This document shows, in pieces, positions 26,683-35,673 of a DNA stretch of 64,000 nucleotides (positions are counted from its first letter, which is position 1; every line of letters begins with the position of its first letter). The DNA comes from JBMFVE01 sp049966155 (GTDB lineage Bacteria > Bacteroidota > Ignavibacteria > Kryptoniales > JAKASW01). The notes under the pieces were generated by a model that saw nothing but the letters and a program-made list of their open reading frames with translations, was not told where the DNA came from and did no database searches. The stretch lies in NCBI GenBank assembly GCA_049966155.1, contig JBMFVE010000002.1, forward strand, positions 186,001 through 250,000. Direction: 5' to 3'. A program made the translations under genes and the position numbers.

Positions 26683-28428
26683 TTACATTCTATCAAGTTC
26701 TTCTTCAAGCAGTTGCCTGTAATACAGGTCGGCGTAAATTCCGCTTTTTGAGACCAATTCATGGTGGGTGCCAGATTCAGCAATTCTTCCTTCGTCAAGG
26801 ACTATAATTATATCGGCATCCTTTACCGTGGAAATTCTGTGACTTATAATAATGCTTGTCCGCTGCTTCATTACTTTTTTCAAACCCTGAAGAATTGCTT
26901 CCTCTGTATACGTATCGACAGCAGAAAGAGCATCGTCCAGTATTAGGATTTTTGGTTTTCTAATTAGAGCTCTTGCAATTGCAATCCGCTGTTTTTGTCC
27001 TCCCGACAAAGTGACTCCTCTTTCACCGATAAATGTTGAGAATTTATTTGGAAATTCCTCAATCTCATTTCTTATTTGAGCTATTTCAGCAGCCCATTCT
27101 ATTTCTTCTTTCGAAGCATTGTCAGTTCCATAAGCAATGTTGTTAGAAATTGTATCGGAAAACAGGAAAGTCTCCTGCTGAACATAACCAATATTTCTTC
27201 GCAGCAGCGCCAGCGGGATTGAATTGATAGGAGCTCCATCTATATAAACCATCCCTTCAGTCGGTTCAATCAGCCTTGGAATCAGGTTAACAAGTGTGGT
27301 CTTACCGCTGCCAGTTCTGCCAACTATTGCCACTGTGGTTCCGGCCTTAATATTGAAACTAATTTTTTCAATTGCATGATTATTTTTCCCTGTGTATATA
27401 AAAGTGACGTTGTCAAACTCAATTTCACCGGTTAAATCTTTAATTAACCAGTTAGTTTGATCGGTATCAGAAATCTCCGGCTTTGTATCAAATATTCGGT
27501 TAAGCCTTAGCATCGAAGCTGCTCCCCGTTGAAATATATTGACAACCCATCCAAATGCAATTAATGGCCATGTTAACAGGCCGAGATATATTAAAAAGGA
27601 AACCATGGTACCGAGAGAAAGGGAACCTTTTATTACATCATACCCTCCTCTCCATAAAACAATCACTGTTGCTGCCCCCGTCAGTATCCCCATCAACGGC
27701 CACAAAACAGATTGTATTTGAGCCAGTGAAAGATTTTTCCTGAGATAATCTTTGCTCAGGGCACGAAAACCCTCAATTTCAAAATTTTCCCTCACATAAG
27801 ATTTCACAACCCGAATTCCCGAGATGTTCTCCTGCGCCCGTGCTGTCAATGTGCTGTATTGTGCCTGTACCTCTTCAAATTTTTGATTAACCATCTTTCC
27901 GAGAAAATAAACACCAAATGAAACAAAAGGAAGAGGAATCAGTGCATAAAGGGTAAGTCTTAAATTTATCGATACCATGATTGCAATGATAATAAAGAAT
28001 CCAATAATTGTATCGGAGCTGTACATTATGCCTGGTCCAAGAACATTGCGGACTGCACTAATATCATTGGTTGCATGAGCCATTAAATCACCTGTGGGAG
28101 TATTTGTAAAAAATGAAAAAGAAAGCTTTTGAAGATGTGCATAAAAATCGTTTCTTAAATCATACTCCACCTTGCGTGATACAACAATTATGGTCTGGCG
28201 GGTGAGAAATGTAAAAAATCCGCTCAGGAATGTTGTGCTCAGAACGAGGAAGCCATATCTGAATAAGAGATAACCCGACGCACCATGTTTTAACTGGTCA
28301 ATACTGCTTCCAATTATCAAGGGAATCAGGACGGCAAAAACGTTTGACAGGATTACCGCCGACAGCCCGATAACAAGAGTCCTCTTGTACTTTCTTAAAT
28401 ACGGAACCAATCTGAGGAGGTGCTTCAT
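26683..28428 (-). CDS. ABC exporter half-transporter with degenerate NBD (heterodimer partner A)
   Basis: 581 residues with the same type-IV exporter plan. Walker A GRTGSGKTT and a normal LSGGQ signature are present. Walker B reads ILILDDALSAVD, with Asp499 replacing the catalytic Glu. Such a substitution marks the non-hydrolytic site of heterodimeric exporters. With the downstream LSVGQ subunit it predicts one consensus and one degenerate ATP site. It starts 2 nt after the serS stop, so it is translationally linked to serS. Confidence 0.88.
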   Translation of the reverse strand: MKHLLRLVPYLRKYKRTLVIGLSAVILSNVFAVLIPLIIGSSIDQLKHGASGYLLFRYGFLVLSTTFLSGFFTFLTRQTIIVVSRKVEYDLRNDFYAHLQKLSFSFFTNTPTGDLMAHATNDISAVRNVLGPGIMYSSDTIIGFFIIIAIMVSINLRLTLYALIPLPFVSFGVYFLGKMVNQKFEEVQAQYSTLTARAQENISGIRVVKSYVRENFEIEGFRALSKDYLRKNLSLAQIQSVLWPLMGILTGAATVIVLWRGGYDVIKGSLSLGTMVSFLIYLGLLTWPLIAFGWVVNIFQRGAASMLRLNRIFDTKPEISDTDQTNWLIKDLTGEIEFDNVTFIYTGKNNHAIEKISFNIKAGTTVAIVGRTGSGKTTLVNLIPRLIEPTEGMVYIDGAPINSIPLALLRRNIGYVQQETFLFSDTISNNIAYGTDNASKEEIEWAAEIAQIRNEIEEFPNKFSTFIGERGVTLSGGQKQRIAIARALIRKPKILILDDALSAVDTYTEEAILQGLKKVMKQRTSIIISHRISTVKDADIIIVLDEGRIAESGTHHELVSKSGIYADLYYRQLLEEELDRM

Positions 28429-28430
28429 AC

Positions 28431-29717
28431 TTATCCAATCACTGTGAAACCTGTATATTTGTGCAACGCTTTTGGTACAAGAACTTTCCCCTCAGGAGTT
28501 TGATAATTTTCAAGGAGCGCAACCATAAGGCGTGAAGTTGCCAGACCGGAACCGTTTAATGTGTGAACAAACTCAGGTTTTGACTTCTTATCCCTTCTGA
28601 ACCTGATATTTGCCCTTCGTGCCTGAAAACTTTCAAAATTAGAAACACTTGATGCTTCCAGCCAGCCTCCCCTCGACTCTGTTGCAGGGGCAAATACCTC
28701 AACATCATAACATTTTGAAGCTGAAAAGCTCAGATCGCCCGTGCACAATAACATTATCCTGTAGGGAATATTAAGAAATTTGAGTATATCTTCAACGTCA
28801 GATAGCAATTTCTCGTGCTCATCGTAAGAATCCTCCGGTTTGACAAGCTTGACGAGCTCCACTTTGTTAAACTGGTGAACTCGCAGAAAGCCACGTGACT
28901 CCTTTCCCCAGCTTCCTGCTTCTCTTCTGAAGCATGCAGAGTATGCGACATATTTCACAGGTAATGAGTCGGCACTGAGAATCTCATCGCGCCTTAAGTT
29001 GGTAACCGGTACCTCAGCAGTTGGAATTAAAAACAAATCATCAGAATCACAGTGATACATATCCTCTTCCAGCTTGGGGATTTGACCGGTTCCACGCATG
29101 GAATCTCTGTTTACCAGAAATGGTGGGAATATCTCAGTATACCCATGTTTTTCAACGTGAATATCAATCATGAAATTTATTAGTGCCCTTTCCAGCGCGG
29201 CCCCTTTTCCAACATAAACCGGAAAACCGGCCCCTGTAATCTTTGCACCTCTCTCAAAGTCAAGTATACCAAGCTTTTGGCCCAGCGTTAAATGGTCCAT
29301 CAATTCAAAATCAAAATCTTCTCTTTTTTTTACATCACCGACACGCCTGACTTCAACATTGTCATCCGAGCCCGCACCTGGAGGCACGGAATCGTGTGGA
29401 AGATTAGGGATGAATAGGAGGAGATCGTTTAACTGTTTTTCAGTGTTTGCGAGCCTGTATTCCAGGTCTTTGAGTTCACTCCCCTGTGACTTCCCTTCTT
29501 CGATTAATTTTGTAACATCACCACCCTGTTGTTTAATTTTTGCTACTTCGTTTGCAATCCTGTTTCGCTCGCTTTTAATCCGTTCAAACTTTATGAGAAG
29601 TTCTCTTCTCTCTAAATCAAGTCTCAGTACTTCATCAAGAATGTCCTTCTCTCGTTTTTGTTTTATCCCTTCTCTTACTCTTTCAGGATTTTCCCTGATA
29701 AATTTTATGTCCAGCAT
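28431..29717 (-). CDS. serS: Seryl-tRNA synthetase
   Basis: 428 residues, class II. The N-terminal coiled-coil arm (about 30-100, charged LIKFERIKSERNRIANEVAK) binds tRNA-Ser. The catalytic domain has TAEVPVTN, motif 2 FRREAGSWGKESRGFLRVHQF and motif 3 NGSGLATSRLMVALLENYQ. It charges tRNA-Ser and is the selenocysteine entry enzyme where used. GAGG precedes the ATG. It follows the dTDP-rhamnose reductase gene by 23 nt and precedes the ABC pair. Confidence 0.97.
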   Translation of the reverse strand: MLDIKFIRENPERVREGIKQKREKDILDEVLRLDLERRELLIKFERIKSERNRIANEVAKIKQQGGDVTKLIEEGKSQGSELKDLEYRLANTEKQLNDLLLFIPNLPHDSVPPGAGSDDNVEVRRVGDVKKREDFDFELMDHLTLGQKLGILDFERGAKITGAGFPVYVGKGAALERALINFMIDIHVEKHGYTEIFPPFLVNRDSMRGTGQIPKLEEDMYHCDSDDLFLIPTAEVPVTNLRRDEILSADSLPVKYVAYSACFRREAGSWGKESRGFLRVHQFNKVELVKLVKPEDSYDEHEKLLSDVEDILKFLNIPYRIMLLCTGDLSFSASKCYDVEVFAPATESRGGWLEASSVSNFESFQARRANIRFRRDKKSKPEFVHTLNGSGLATSRLMVALLENYQTPEGKVLVPKALHKYTGFTVIG

Positions 29718-29740
29718 TTCTGATTTTTCCTCTTGATTTG

Positions 29741-30646
29741 CTACACCTTTGTAATAACACCAGCTCTTCTCATTTGTTGTTTCATAAGTTGAAGGGAGCT
29801 TATTGTTGATGGAATTTCAATTCCCAGCTCAGTCTTTGCTTTTAAACAAATAAAAGTAGAATTTGTCGGCCTGCGGGCTGTTTGATTGAGTTCTGGACTC
29901 TTAATTGGTGTAATGAGATCTGCAGGCAATGCAAAAACATCAGCGATTAGTTTTGCAAAATCATAACGTGAAAGAGCATCATTACCGGAAAAATGATAAA
30001 CACCAATCACATCTTTTTCACAAACCCTTAAAAGAGCATAAGCTAATTCATCTGCAAGCGTAGGATTACCAATTTGATCTGTTACTATTGCAATTGGTCG
30101 GCCGGAATAAAGATTTTCTATCACCCATAATGCAAAATTTTTCTTCACATCACGGGCATACCCGTAAAGCACCTGAGTCCGAACAATTGCATAATTGTCG
30201 GTTTGAGCCTTTAATAAGTTTTCCCCTGCAAGCTTTGTCCTCCCATAATAGTTGATGGGCTCTGGCCTTGACTCTTCAGTGTAATTTCCCTTAAGACCAT
30301 CAAATACATAGTCCGTCGAAATGTGAACAACCTTCGATCCGTGAATTCTTGATATCTCCCCTAAATTTGCTACACCTGTTGCATTGACCAGATACGCAAC
30401 TTCTCTTTCCTCTTCAGCCTTATCAACGTTCGTGTATGCCGCCGTATTAATAATTATATCAGGATGCACCAGCGAAAAAACTTCTCGCACATTCTCCTTA
30501 TTCGTAATATCAAGTTGCATTGAGATATCGGCTGCTCTCCTGGTGGATGTTGGAATAATTTCATAGTCGGATTCGCGACGAAACACTTCAACAACCTTTT
30601 TTCCAAGGAGACCATTTGCACCAGTTACGAGAATTCTTTTTTTCAT
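29741..30646 (-). CDS. rfbD: dTDP-4-dehydrorhamnose reductase-like SDR protein
   Basis: 301 residues. The NAD(P)-binding ILVTGANGLLGKK motif is followed by NTAAYTNVDKAE, the STDYVFDG motif and catalytic YGRTK. RfbD/RmlD reduces dTDP-4-keto-L-rhamnose, the last step to dTDP-L-rhamnose for surface polysaccharide. No rfbA, rfbB or rfbC is in the window, so a related sugar-nucleotide reductase is possible. The start is ATG 30646, which overlaps the previous stop as ATGA and has AGGAA upstream. A start at 30667 would overlap by 25 nt. Confidence 0.85.
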   Translation of the reverse strand: MKKRILVTGANGLLGKKVVEVFRRESDYEIIPTSTRRAADISMQLDITNKENVREVFSLVHPDIIINTAAYTNVDKAEEEREVAYLVNATGVANLGEISRIHGSKVVHISTDYVFDGLKGNYTEESRPEPINYYGRTKLAGENLLKAQTDNYAIVRTQVLYGYARDVKKNFALWVIENLYSGRPIAIVTDQIGNPTLADELAYALLRVCEKDVIGVYHFSGNDALSRYDFAKLIADVFALPADLITPIKSPELNQTARRPTNSTFICLKAKTELGIEIPSTISSLQLMKQQMRRAGVITKV

Positions 30647-31548
30647 ACTTTGATGTTTCCTATCCACCTTAACATCCCTGATGGCCCGGCCACTCCAGTC
30701 TTAAGAACAGCCATATCAAAGGCTTTTTGAGCAGCTTCCAAAAAGCTCAGCCCGGAGACTATGTGGTGCAAAAATGCTGCTCCCAAAACGTCCCCACTCC
30801 CTGTTGGATCAACCACGTCAACCTTTTGAGGCAAAAAATACTTTTTTGTAAAGCCTTTATTTTCTTTTTGATAAAAAAGCATCCCTCGTTCAGCTAATGT
30901 GATTATTACAACCCTGGGACCGGCAGACAAAATCTTCCCCGCCAGTACGTCGAAAGACGGCCCTGTTCTGTCAATCACCTTAGCTTCTTCTTCATTTAAC
31001 TGAACCGTATCGGCGCATTCACACCATGAAAGATAATCTTCACGCGAAGCCCTCACCCTTTTACCGTTAGGCAAATGTTGCATTACAATGTTATGCAAAT
31101 CAAGATGAATAATGGCTCCCATTGACGCTTTTCGAAGAGATTGCAAATCATTTAAAGCAATGTCGGCTCCACTAATCAGGTTGACATGTATACCGTCGGC
31201 GGGTAAGAAATTAAGTATGCGGTTCAACGGTGTGGGTTCTGCTGGCACCGTACTGCATTCCCATCTCTGGTTTTCGTCTTCATAAAACAGGTCGACACGT
31301 CGAGTTCGAATACCTGTCGCATATATTCCTGATAGGTTAACGTTGCTCAGCTGACTGAAAAGGTTTAAAAAATACTGAGCATCAGCTTCATGTAGACCAA
31401 TTACAGGAACAATTTCAAAATCTTCATCAAGTATAGAAGAAGCAACGACAGAATATGATATTCCTCCATGTTCATTAAACATGCGTCCATCAGCCTTGTG
31501 AATCACGTCAATACAGGGTTCGCCTACAACAATAATCCTCTTGCTCAT
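30643..31548 (-). CDS. PfkB-family carbohydrate/nucleoside kinase
   Basis: 301 residues. The PfkB signature with the anion hole and catalytic Asp is VDPTGSGDVLGAAFLH; the N-terminal VVGEPCIDVIHK opens the ribokinase fold. The family phosphorylates sugars, adenosine or related alcohols, and the substrate here is not evident. It sits after hisI, its ATG sharing one base with the hisI stop (TGATG), and before the rfbD-like gene (ATGA). It is thus translationally tied to the histidine genes. A GTG at 31551 is a possible alternative start. Confidence 0.85.
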   Translation of the reverse strand: MSKRIIVVGEPCIDVIHKADGRMFNEHGGISYSVVASSILDEDFEIVPVIGLHEADAQYFLNLFSQLSNVNLSGIYATGIRTRRVDLFYEDENQRWECSTVPAEPTPLNRILNFLPADGIHVNLISGADIALNDLQSLRKASMGAIIHLDLHNIVMQHLPNGKRVRASREDYLSWCECADTVQLNEEEAKVIDRTGPSFDVLAGKILSAGPRVVIITLAERGMLFYQKENKGFTKKYFLPQKVDVVDPTGSGDVLGAAFLHHIVSGLSFLEAAQKAFDMAVLKTGVAGPSGMLRWIGNIKV

Positions 31549-31946
31549 CACCGATTCTTATAAACTTTCGATGGATCGAAGACAATTTCACCCTCTTCTT
31601 TTAGCTCCTGTCCATCGTATCGTCTGTAAAAGCATGTTCTGTGACCTGTGTGACATGACGCACCTCCCACCTGCTCAACTTTCAACACTATTGCATCACC
31701 ATCGCAATCTATATATATAGCTTTTACATTTTGAACATTGCCTGACTCTTCGCCCTTATGCCAGAGTCTCTGCCGTGACCGACTCCAGTAAACAGCCTGC
31801 CCCGTCCTCAGTGTTTCAATTAAGCTATCACGGTTCATATGAGCAACCATCAGTATTTCACCCGTAAGATAATCCTGTGCAATAGCAGTGAGAAGTCCCT
31901 TTTCGTCAAATTTCAAACTACTTAATAAATTCTCTGCTGAAATCAT
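31548..31946 (-). CDS. hisI: Phosphoribosyl-AMP cyclohydrolase
   Basis: 132 residues. Third step of histidine synthesis: hydrolytic ring opening of PR-AMP. The Mg site DCDGDA and the zinc-binding cysteines in ASCHTGHRTCFYRR are present. There is no fused HisE (pyrophosphohydrolase) domain, so HisE must be encoded elsewhere. It overlaps hisF by 4 nt (ATGA). Confidence 0.95.
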   Translation of the reverse strand: MISAENLLSSLKFDEKGLLTAIAQDYLTGEILMVAHMNRDSLIETLRTGQAVYWSRSRQRLWHKGEESGNVQNVKAIYIDCDGDAIVLKVEQVGGASCHTGHRTCFYRRYDGQELKEEGEIVFDPSKVYKNR

Positions 31947-32728
31947 AATCTTACCGAAACCCCCTCATTTAATAAAAACTCCTTTACCTGCCGGATTGTA
32001 AATTTTCCATAGTGGAACACAGAAGCAGCCAGCACAGCGTCTGCTCCGCCTTTTACCAACGCATCCCGAAAATGCACAAGGCTCCCCGCGCCTCCGCTGG
32101 CTATAAGAGGCACGTTTACAGCACCAGCAACCTTTTGCAGGAGTTCAACATCGTAACCCTCGTTTGTACCGTCCCGATCTATGCTTGTAAGTAAAATTTC
32201 GCCTGCTCCAAGCTCAACAGCATATTTTGCCCAATCCACTGCATCGAGAGCAACCGGGATTTTTCCACCCCCGACAAAAACCTGATATCCGCTGGCAAAG
32301 TCATTATTGTTCTCAATATCAGGTTGAACCTTCTTTGCATCAATTGCAACAACAATACATTGCACACCGAATTCTTCTGCCCCATAACGAATGAGATCAG
32401 GATTTTGAACAGCTGCTGTGTTCAGACTTACCTTATCTGCTCCACTTGCAAGTATTTCACGTATGTCATCAACGCTTCTTACACCTCCACCAACTGTAAA
32501 CGGTAAGAATACATTCTCTGCGGTGCGGCGAACCACATCTAACATAATTTTTCGGTTATCGATTGTCGCATTTATGTCAAGAAAAATAATTTCGTCTGCG
32601 CCTTCAGCCTCGTAAAACATGGCTGATTCAACCGGGTCACCGGCATCCTTAAGGTTTTCAAAATGAATCCCTTTCACCACTCTCCCATTGCTGACATCCA
32701 GACAGGGTATAATTCTCTTAGCAAGCAT
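31943..32728 (-). CDS. hisF: Imidazole glycerol phosphate synthase, cyclase subunit
   Basis: 261 residues, a TIM barrel starting with the canonical MLAKRIIPCLDV, where Asp11-type and C-terminal IDRDGTNEGYD (Asp130-type) residues perform cyclisation. It pairs with HisH, which supplies ammonia. ATG 32728 has AAGG five nt upstream and fits the family N-terminus. A GTG at 32734 would add two residues and overlap hisA. Confidence 0.97.
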   Translation of the reverse strand: MLAKRIIPCLDVSNGRVVKGIHFENLKDAGDPVESAMFYEAEGADEIIFLDINATIDNRKIMLDVVRRTAENVFLPFTVGGGVRSVDDIREILASGADKVSLNTAAVQNPDLIRYGAEEFGVQCIVVAIDAKKVQPDIENNNDFASGYQVFVGGGKIPVALDAVDWAKYAVELGAGEILLTSIDRDGTNEGYDVELLQKVAGAVNVPLIASGGAGSLVHFRDALVKGGADAVLAASVFHYGKFTIRQVKEFLLNEGVSVRL

Positions 32729-32730
32729 TG

Positions 32731-33492
32731 TCACCTTCTTGTAGGTCCTAAATCTTCAAGCAGTTTTTCATTTTTTCGCCACAATATCTGACATGGGAAG
32801 GCGTTTTCGTAAAGAGCCTTACCTATTATAACAGAGTCAACCCCAAGCGGTTCCAGTTCCTGAAGATTCAGTAAATCTCTGTAATTAGCTACCCCACCTG
32901 ATGCTGTAACCCTGAGTCCTGTTTCAGTAACAAATTGCTTCAACCAGTCCAGATTCACCCCACGGAGAGTACCGTCCCGCGAGATGTCGGTTAGTATTAC
33001 CCTTACCACCCCTGCTTCTTTCAAATTTTTTCCAAGGTCAATTGCAGAAATATTTCCCGAATCCTGCCATCCCCTTATTCGCACTGTCCCTTCAACGGCG
33101 TCTAACCCGACAGCTATCCTCCGGGGGCCGAAATCCTCCAGGAGCTTGAGTAAAAGGTCGCGATTTGTTACTGCTGCTGTTCCAATTATTGCCCGATAAA
33201 CTCCCAGGTCCAATACCCTCTTTACGTCGTCATAAGTCCTCAATCCACCGCCAAATTGAACAGGAATATCCACAGCTTCAACTATTGATTTCAAGGAATC
33301 AAAATTTAATGGCTTCCCTTCAAAAGCTCCGTCAAGATCGACAACGTGGAGAGCCTTAAAATTCTCTCCCCTCCAGAGAATAGCCATTTTCACAGGGTCA
33401 TCTGAATATACCTTTTCAGTGCCAGGTTCTCCCTGAACTAATCTCACACACTTACCGTGTCTGACATCAATTGCGGGAATTACTAAAATCAT
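32731..33492 (-). CDS. hisA: ProFAR isomerase (HisA)
   Basis: 253 residues, a TIM-barrel isomerase of the fourth histidine step. N-terminal IPAIDVRHGKCVRLVQG, FGGGLRTYDDV (phosphate loop), LTDISRDGTLRG (second catalytic Asp) and ASGGVANYRDL are visible. It overlaps hisH by ATGA and precedes hisF by 2 nt. The fourth-step and cyclase TIM barrels lie side by side, as in many bacteria. Confidence 0.96.
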   Translation of the reverse strand: MILVIPAIDVRHGKCVRLVQGEPGTEKVYSDDPVKMAILWRGENFKALHVVDLDGAFEGKPLNFDSLKSIVEAVDIPVQFGGGLRTYDDVKRVLDLGVYRAIIGTAAVTNRDLLLKLLEDFGPRRIAVGLDAVEGTVRIRGWQDSGNISAIDLGKNLKEAGVVRVILTDISRDGTLRGVNLDWLKQFVTETGLRVTASGGVANYRDLLNLQELEPLGVDSVIIGKALYENAFPCQILWRKNEKLLEDLGPTRR

Positions 33493-34097
33493 TGTACTTC
33501 AAGAAAGTTTCTTAAAACAGTTAATCCAAAACTCTGGCTTTTTTCAGGATGAAACTGGATTCCGAATATATTATCCTTCTGAATAACTGCAGGAAATGTA
33601 ACTCCATGAGTGCTCGTTCCTGCAACAAACTCAGGTTTGGTTCGAACGTAATATGAGTGAACAAAGTAAGCATAAAGGCCACTTTTCAAATTGCGAAATA
33701 GGGGTGATTCCCTCTCAAATGATACCTGATTCCACCCCATGTGCGGAACCTTTACCATTGAGTCAAATGAAACAACCTCACCTGGAATTAGATTTAATCC
33801 GTTGTGAATTCCATGCTCAAAGCTTACCTGAAACAAAAGCTGCATCCCTAAACATATGCCAATCATTGGTTTGCCTGTCATTGCAAAATTGACTATTGCC
33901 TGATGAATTCCCATGGTTTCCATGTTGTGCATTGCGGTACCGTAAGCCCCAACTCCGGGGAGGACAAGCTGGTCAGCTCTAAATATTTCTTCAGGATCCT
34001 GAGTAACCAGCACGTTACCACCCACTTTTTGCAGTGCTTTTGCAATTGAAAGAAGGTTGCTTGTGCGATAATCAACAATGACAAGCTTATTCATCAT
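33489..34097 (-). CDS. hisH: Imidazole glycerol phosphate synthase, glutaminase subunit
   Basis: 202 residues, a class I glutamine amidotransferase. Nucleophile Cys82 in GICLGMQLLF and the C-terminal His/Glu in FHPEKSQ (about 183/185) form the triad; the oxyanion-type loop is VLPGVGAYGTA. It makes ammonia for HisF. It overlaps the end of proC by 11 nt. Two successive ATGs (34097, 34094) are possible starts. Confidence 0.96.
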   Translation of the reverse strand: MMNKLVIVDYRTSNLLSIAKALQKVGGNVLVTQDPEEIFRADQLVLPGVGAYGTAMHNMETMGIHQAIVNFAMTGKPMIGICLGMQLLFQVSFEHGIHNGLNLIPGEVVSFDSMVKVPHMGWNQVSFERESPLFRNLKSGLYAYFVHSYYVRTKPEFVAGTSTHGVTFPAVIQKDNIFGIQFHPEKSQSFGLTVLRNFLEVQ

Positions 34098-34920
34098 TTG
34101 ATTCTATTATGCTGCTCAATTCTTTACTTCTTGCGGTTGCAGTGGAAACTGCATTAATTAACATAGTTCTCAGTCCATGAGTTTCAAGCTCATGAACAGC
34201 TGCAATGGCCGTTCCACCAGGTGTGGTAACCTCATCCTTTAAAATAGCAGGATGCTTTCCAGTCTCAATAACAAGCCTTGCTGCACCGAAAACTGTCTGA
34301 GCCGCAAGGCGATGTGCTATTTCTCTGGGTATCCCCATTTTTACTCCCCCATCTGTCATTGCCTCTATAACCATGTATATGTAGGCAGGCCCGCTGCCGC
34401 TCAAGCCCGTTACAGCATCCATTAGCTGTTCCGGGACAAATTCAACTTTACCAACAGATTTGAAAATTGTCTGTGCGATCTTCATGTGCTCATCTTTAGC
34501 ATACTTACCTGCACTAATTGCTGTCGCACCTGAATCTACAAGAACAGGGGTATTTGGCATTGTCCTTATCACAGGACATGACGATCCGAGCAACTGATTT
34601 ATCAACGATGTTTTAATGCCTGCCATCACACTGATAATTATTCTGGAATCGTCAACGACATCCTTTATTTCTGTAAGAACCTGCTTTGCATTTTGAGGTT
34701 TTACACTAATAAGAATAATTGCAGCGGATTTTGCAACTTTTCGGTTGTCGGTTGTTGTATTGACGTGAAACTGTTTTGAAAGTTGTTCAAGAGCAGATGT
34801 GTTTCTTCGAGAAGCATAAATATTCTTAGGGTCAGATAACCTTGCCCTTAAGATACCACCTATAACAGCTGTCCCTATGTTACCAGCGCCAATAATTCCA
34901 ATTGTTTTATTGCTGAGCAT
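34087..34920 (-). CDS. proC: Pyrroline-5-carboxylate reductase
   Basis: 277 residues. Last step of proline synthesis, reducing P5C with NAD(P)H. The Rossmann motif IGIIGAGNIGTAVIGGIL opens the protein. The C-terminal signature is recognisable (DAVTGLSGSGPAYIYMVIEAM, then DEVTTPGGTAIAAVHELE). It stands between hisB and hisH, its ATG sharing a base with the hisB stop (TAATG) and its end overlapping hisH, so it is embedded in the his operon. The link between the two pathways is positional only. Confidence 0.96.
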   Translation of the reverse strand: MLSNKTIGIIGAGNIGTAVIGGILRARLSDPKNIYASRRNTSALEQLSKQFHVNTTTDNRKVAKSAAIILISVKPQNAKQVLTEIKDVVDDSRIIISVMAGIKTSLINQLLGSSCPVIRTMPNTPVLVDSGATAISAGKYAKDEHMKIAQTIFKSVGKVEFVPEQLMDAVTGLSGSGPAYIYMVIEAMTDGGVKMGIPREIAHRLAAQTVFGAARLVIETGKHPAILKDEVTTPGGTAIAAVHELETHGLRTMLINAVSTATARSKELSSIIESNDE

Positions 34921-35504
34921 TAAAGTCTCCCTTTTGTTGATTGAACCCCCTTTATACGTGGATTCCTGGTGACTGCCTCCCTTAAGGCAATTGCAAATGA
35001 TTTGAATATTGACTCAATTCTGTGATGATTGTTTTTTCCATATAAAAGCTCAATGTGAATGTTTGCCTTTATATTTTCGCCCAGACTCTTAAAGAAGTGC
35101 TCAACCATTTCTGTGGATAAATCGTTCACCTTTGATCGTGTAAATTCTGCTTTGAAAACAGTGTAACTCCTCCCTGACAGATCAACCACGCACCGTGCCA
35201 GACTCTCATCCATTGGAACATAAGCTGTGCCATACCTGTTAATTCCAGTCCTGTCGCCCAGAGCCTCATCAATGCATTGCCCAAGGGTTATAGCAACATC
35301 TTCTATTGTGTGATGATCATCCACATCGATATCACCTTTGCAGGAAAGTTCAAGATCAATTAGGCTGTGCTTTGAAAACAATTCGATCATATGATCAAGA
35401 AATCGAATTCCTGTTTTCACACTACATTTACCGGTCCCATCCAGATTAAGTCGGCAGACAATTTCTGTCTCCTTTGTATTTCTAACTTTAAAAGACTTTC
35501 GCAT
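34920..35504 (-). CDS. hisB: Imidazoleglycerol-phosphate dehydratase
   Basis: 194 residues, monofunctional (no N-terminal histidinol-phosphatase domain). The manganese-site motifs FLDHM, DVDDHHTIEDV and the second half-repeat MVEHFFKSLG and NNHHRIESIFK are intact. First gene of hisB-proC-hisH-hisA-hisF-hisI. hisG, hisD, hisC and hisE are absent from the window. The upstream 169 nt are AT-rich. I found no histidine leader peptide and only weak promoter candidates. Confidence 0.96.
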   Translation of the reverse strand: MRKSFKVRNTKETEIVCRLNLDGTGKCSVKTGIRFLDHMIELFSKHSLIDLELSCKGDIDVDDHHTIEDVAITLGQCIDEALGDRTGINRYGTAYVPMDESLARCVVDLSGRSYTVFKAEFTRSKVNDLSTEMVEHFFKSLGENIKANIHIELLYGKNNHHRIESIFKSFAIALREAVTRNPRIKGVQSTKGRL

Positions 35505-35673
35505 TATTTTTGAAACTCTATTAATCTTTTTATTTAAACGGGTAAATCACCTGCGATTAATTGCCGGGGTTCAATAAAATTGCAATCCCCCACGTTCATT
35601 TAATAATGGTGACTTACTCAAAATGTCGATAAATTTAATGAAATGCAAGATTCATTATTACCCCGAACTAATC

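Noticed and set aside
35505..35673. Histidine attenuator leader upstream of hisB
   Set aside because: No short ORF with a run of His codons and no convincing terminator.
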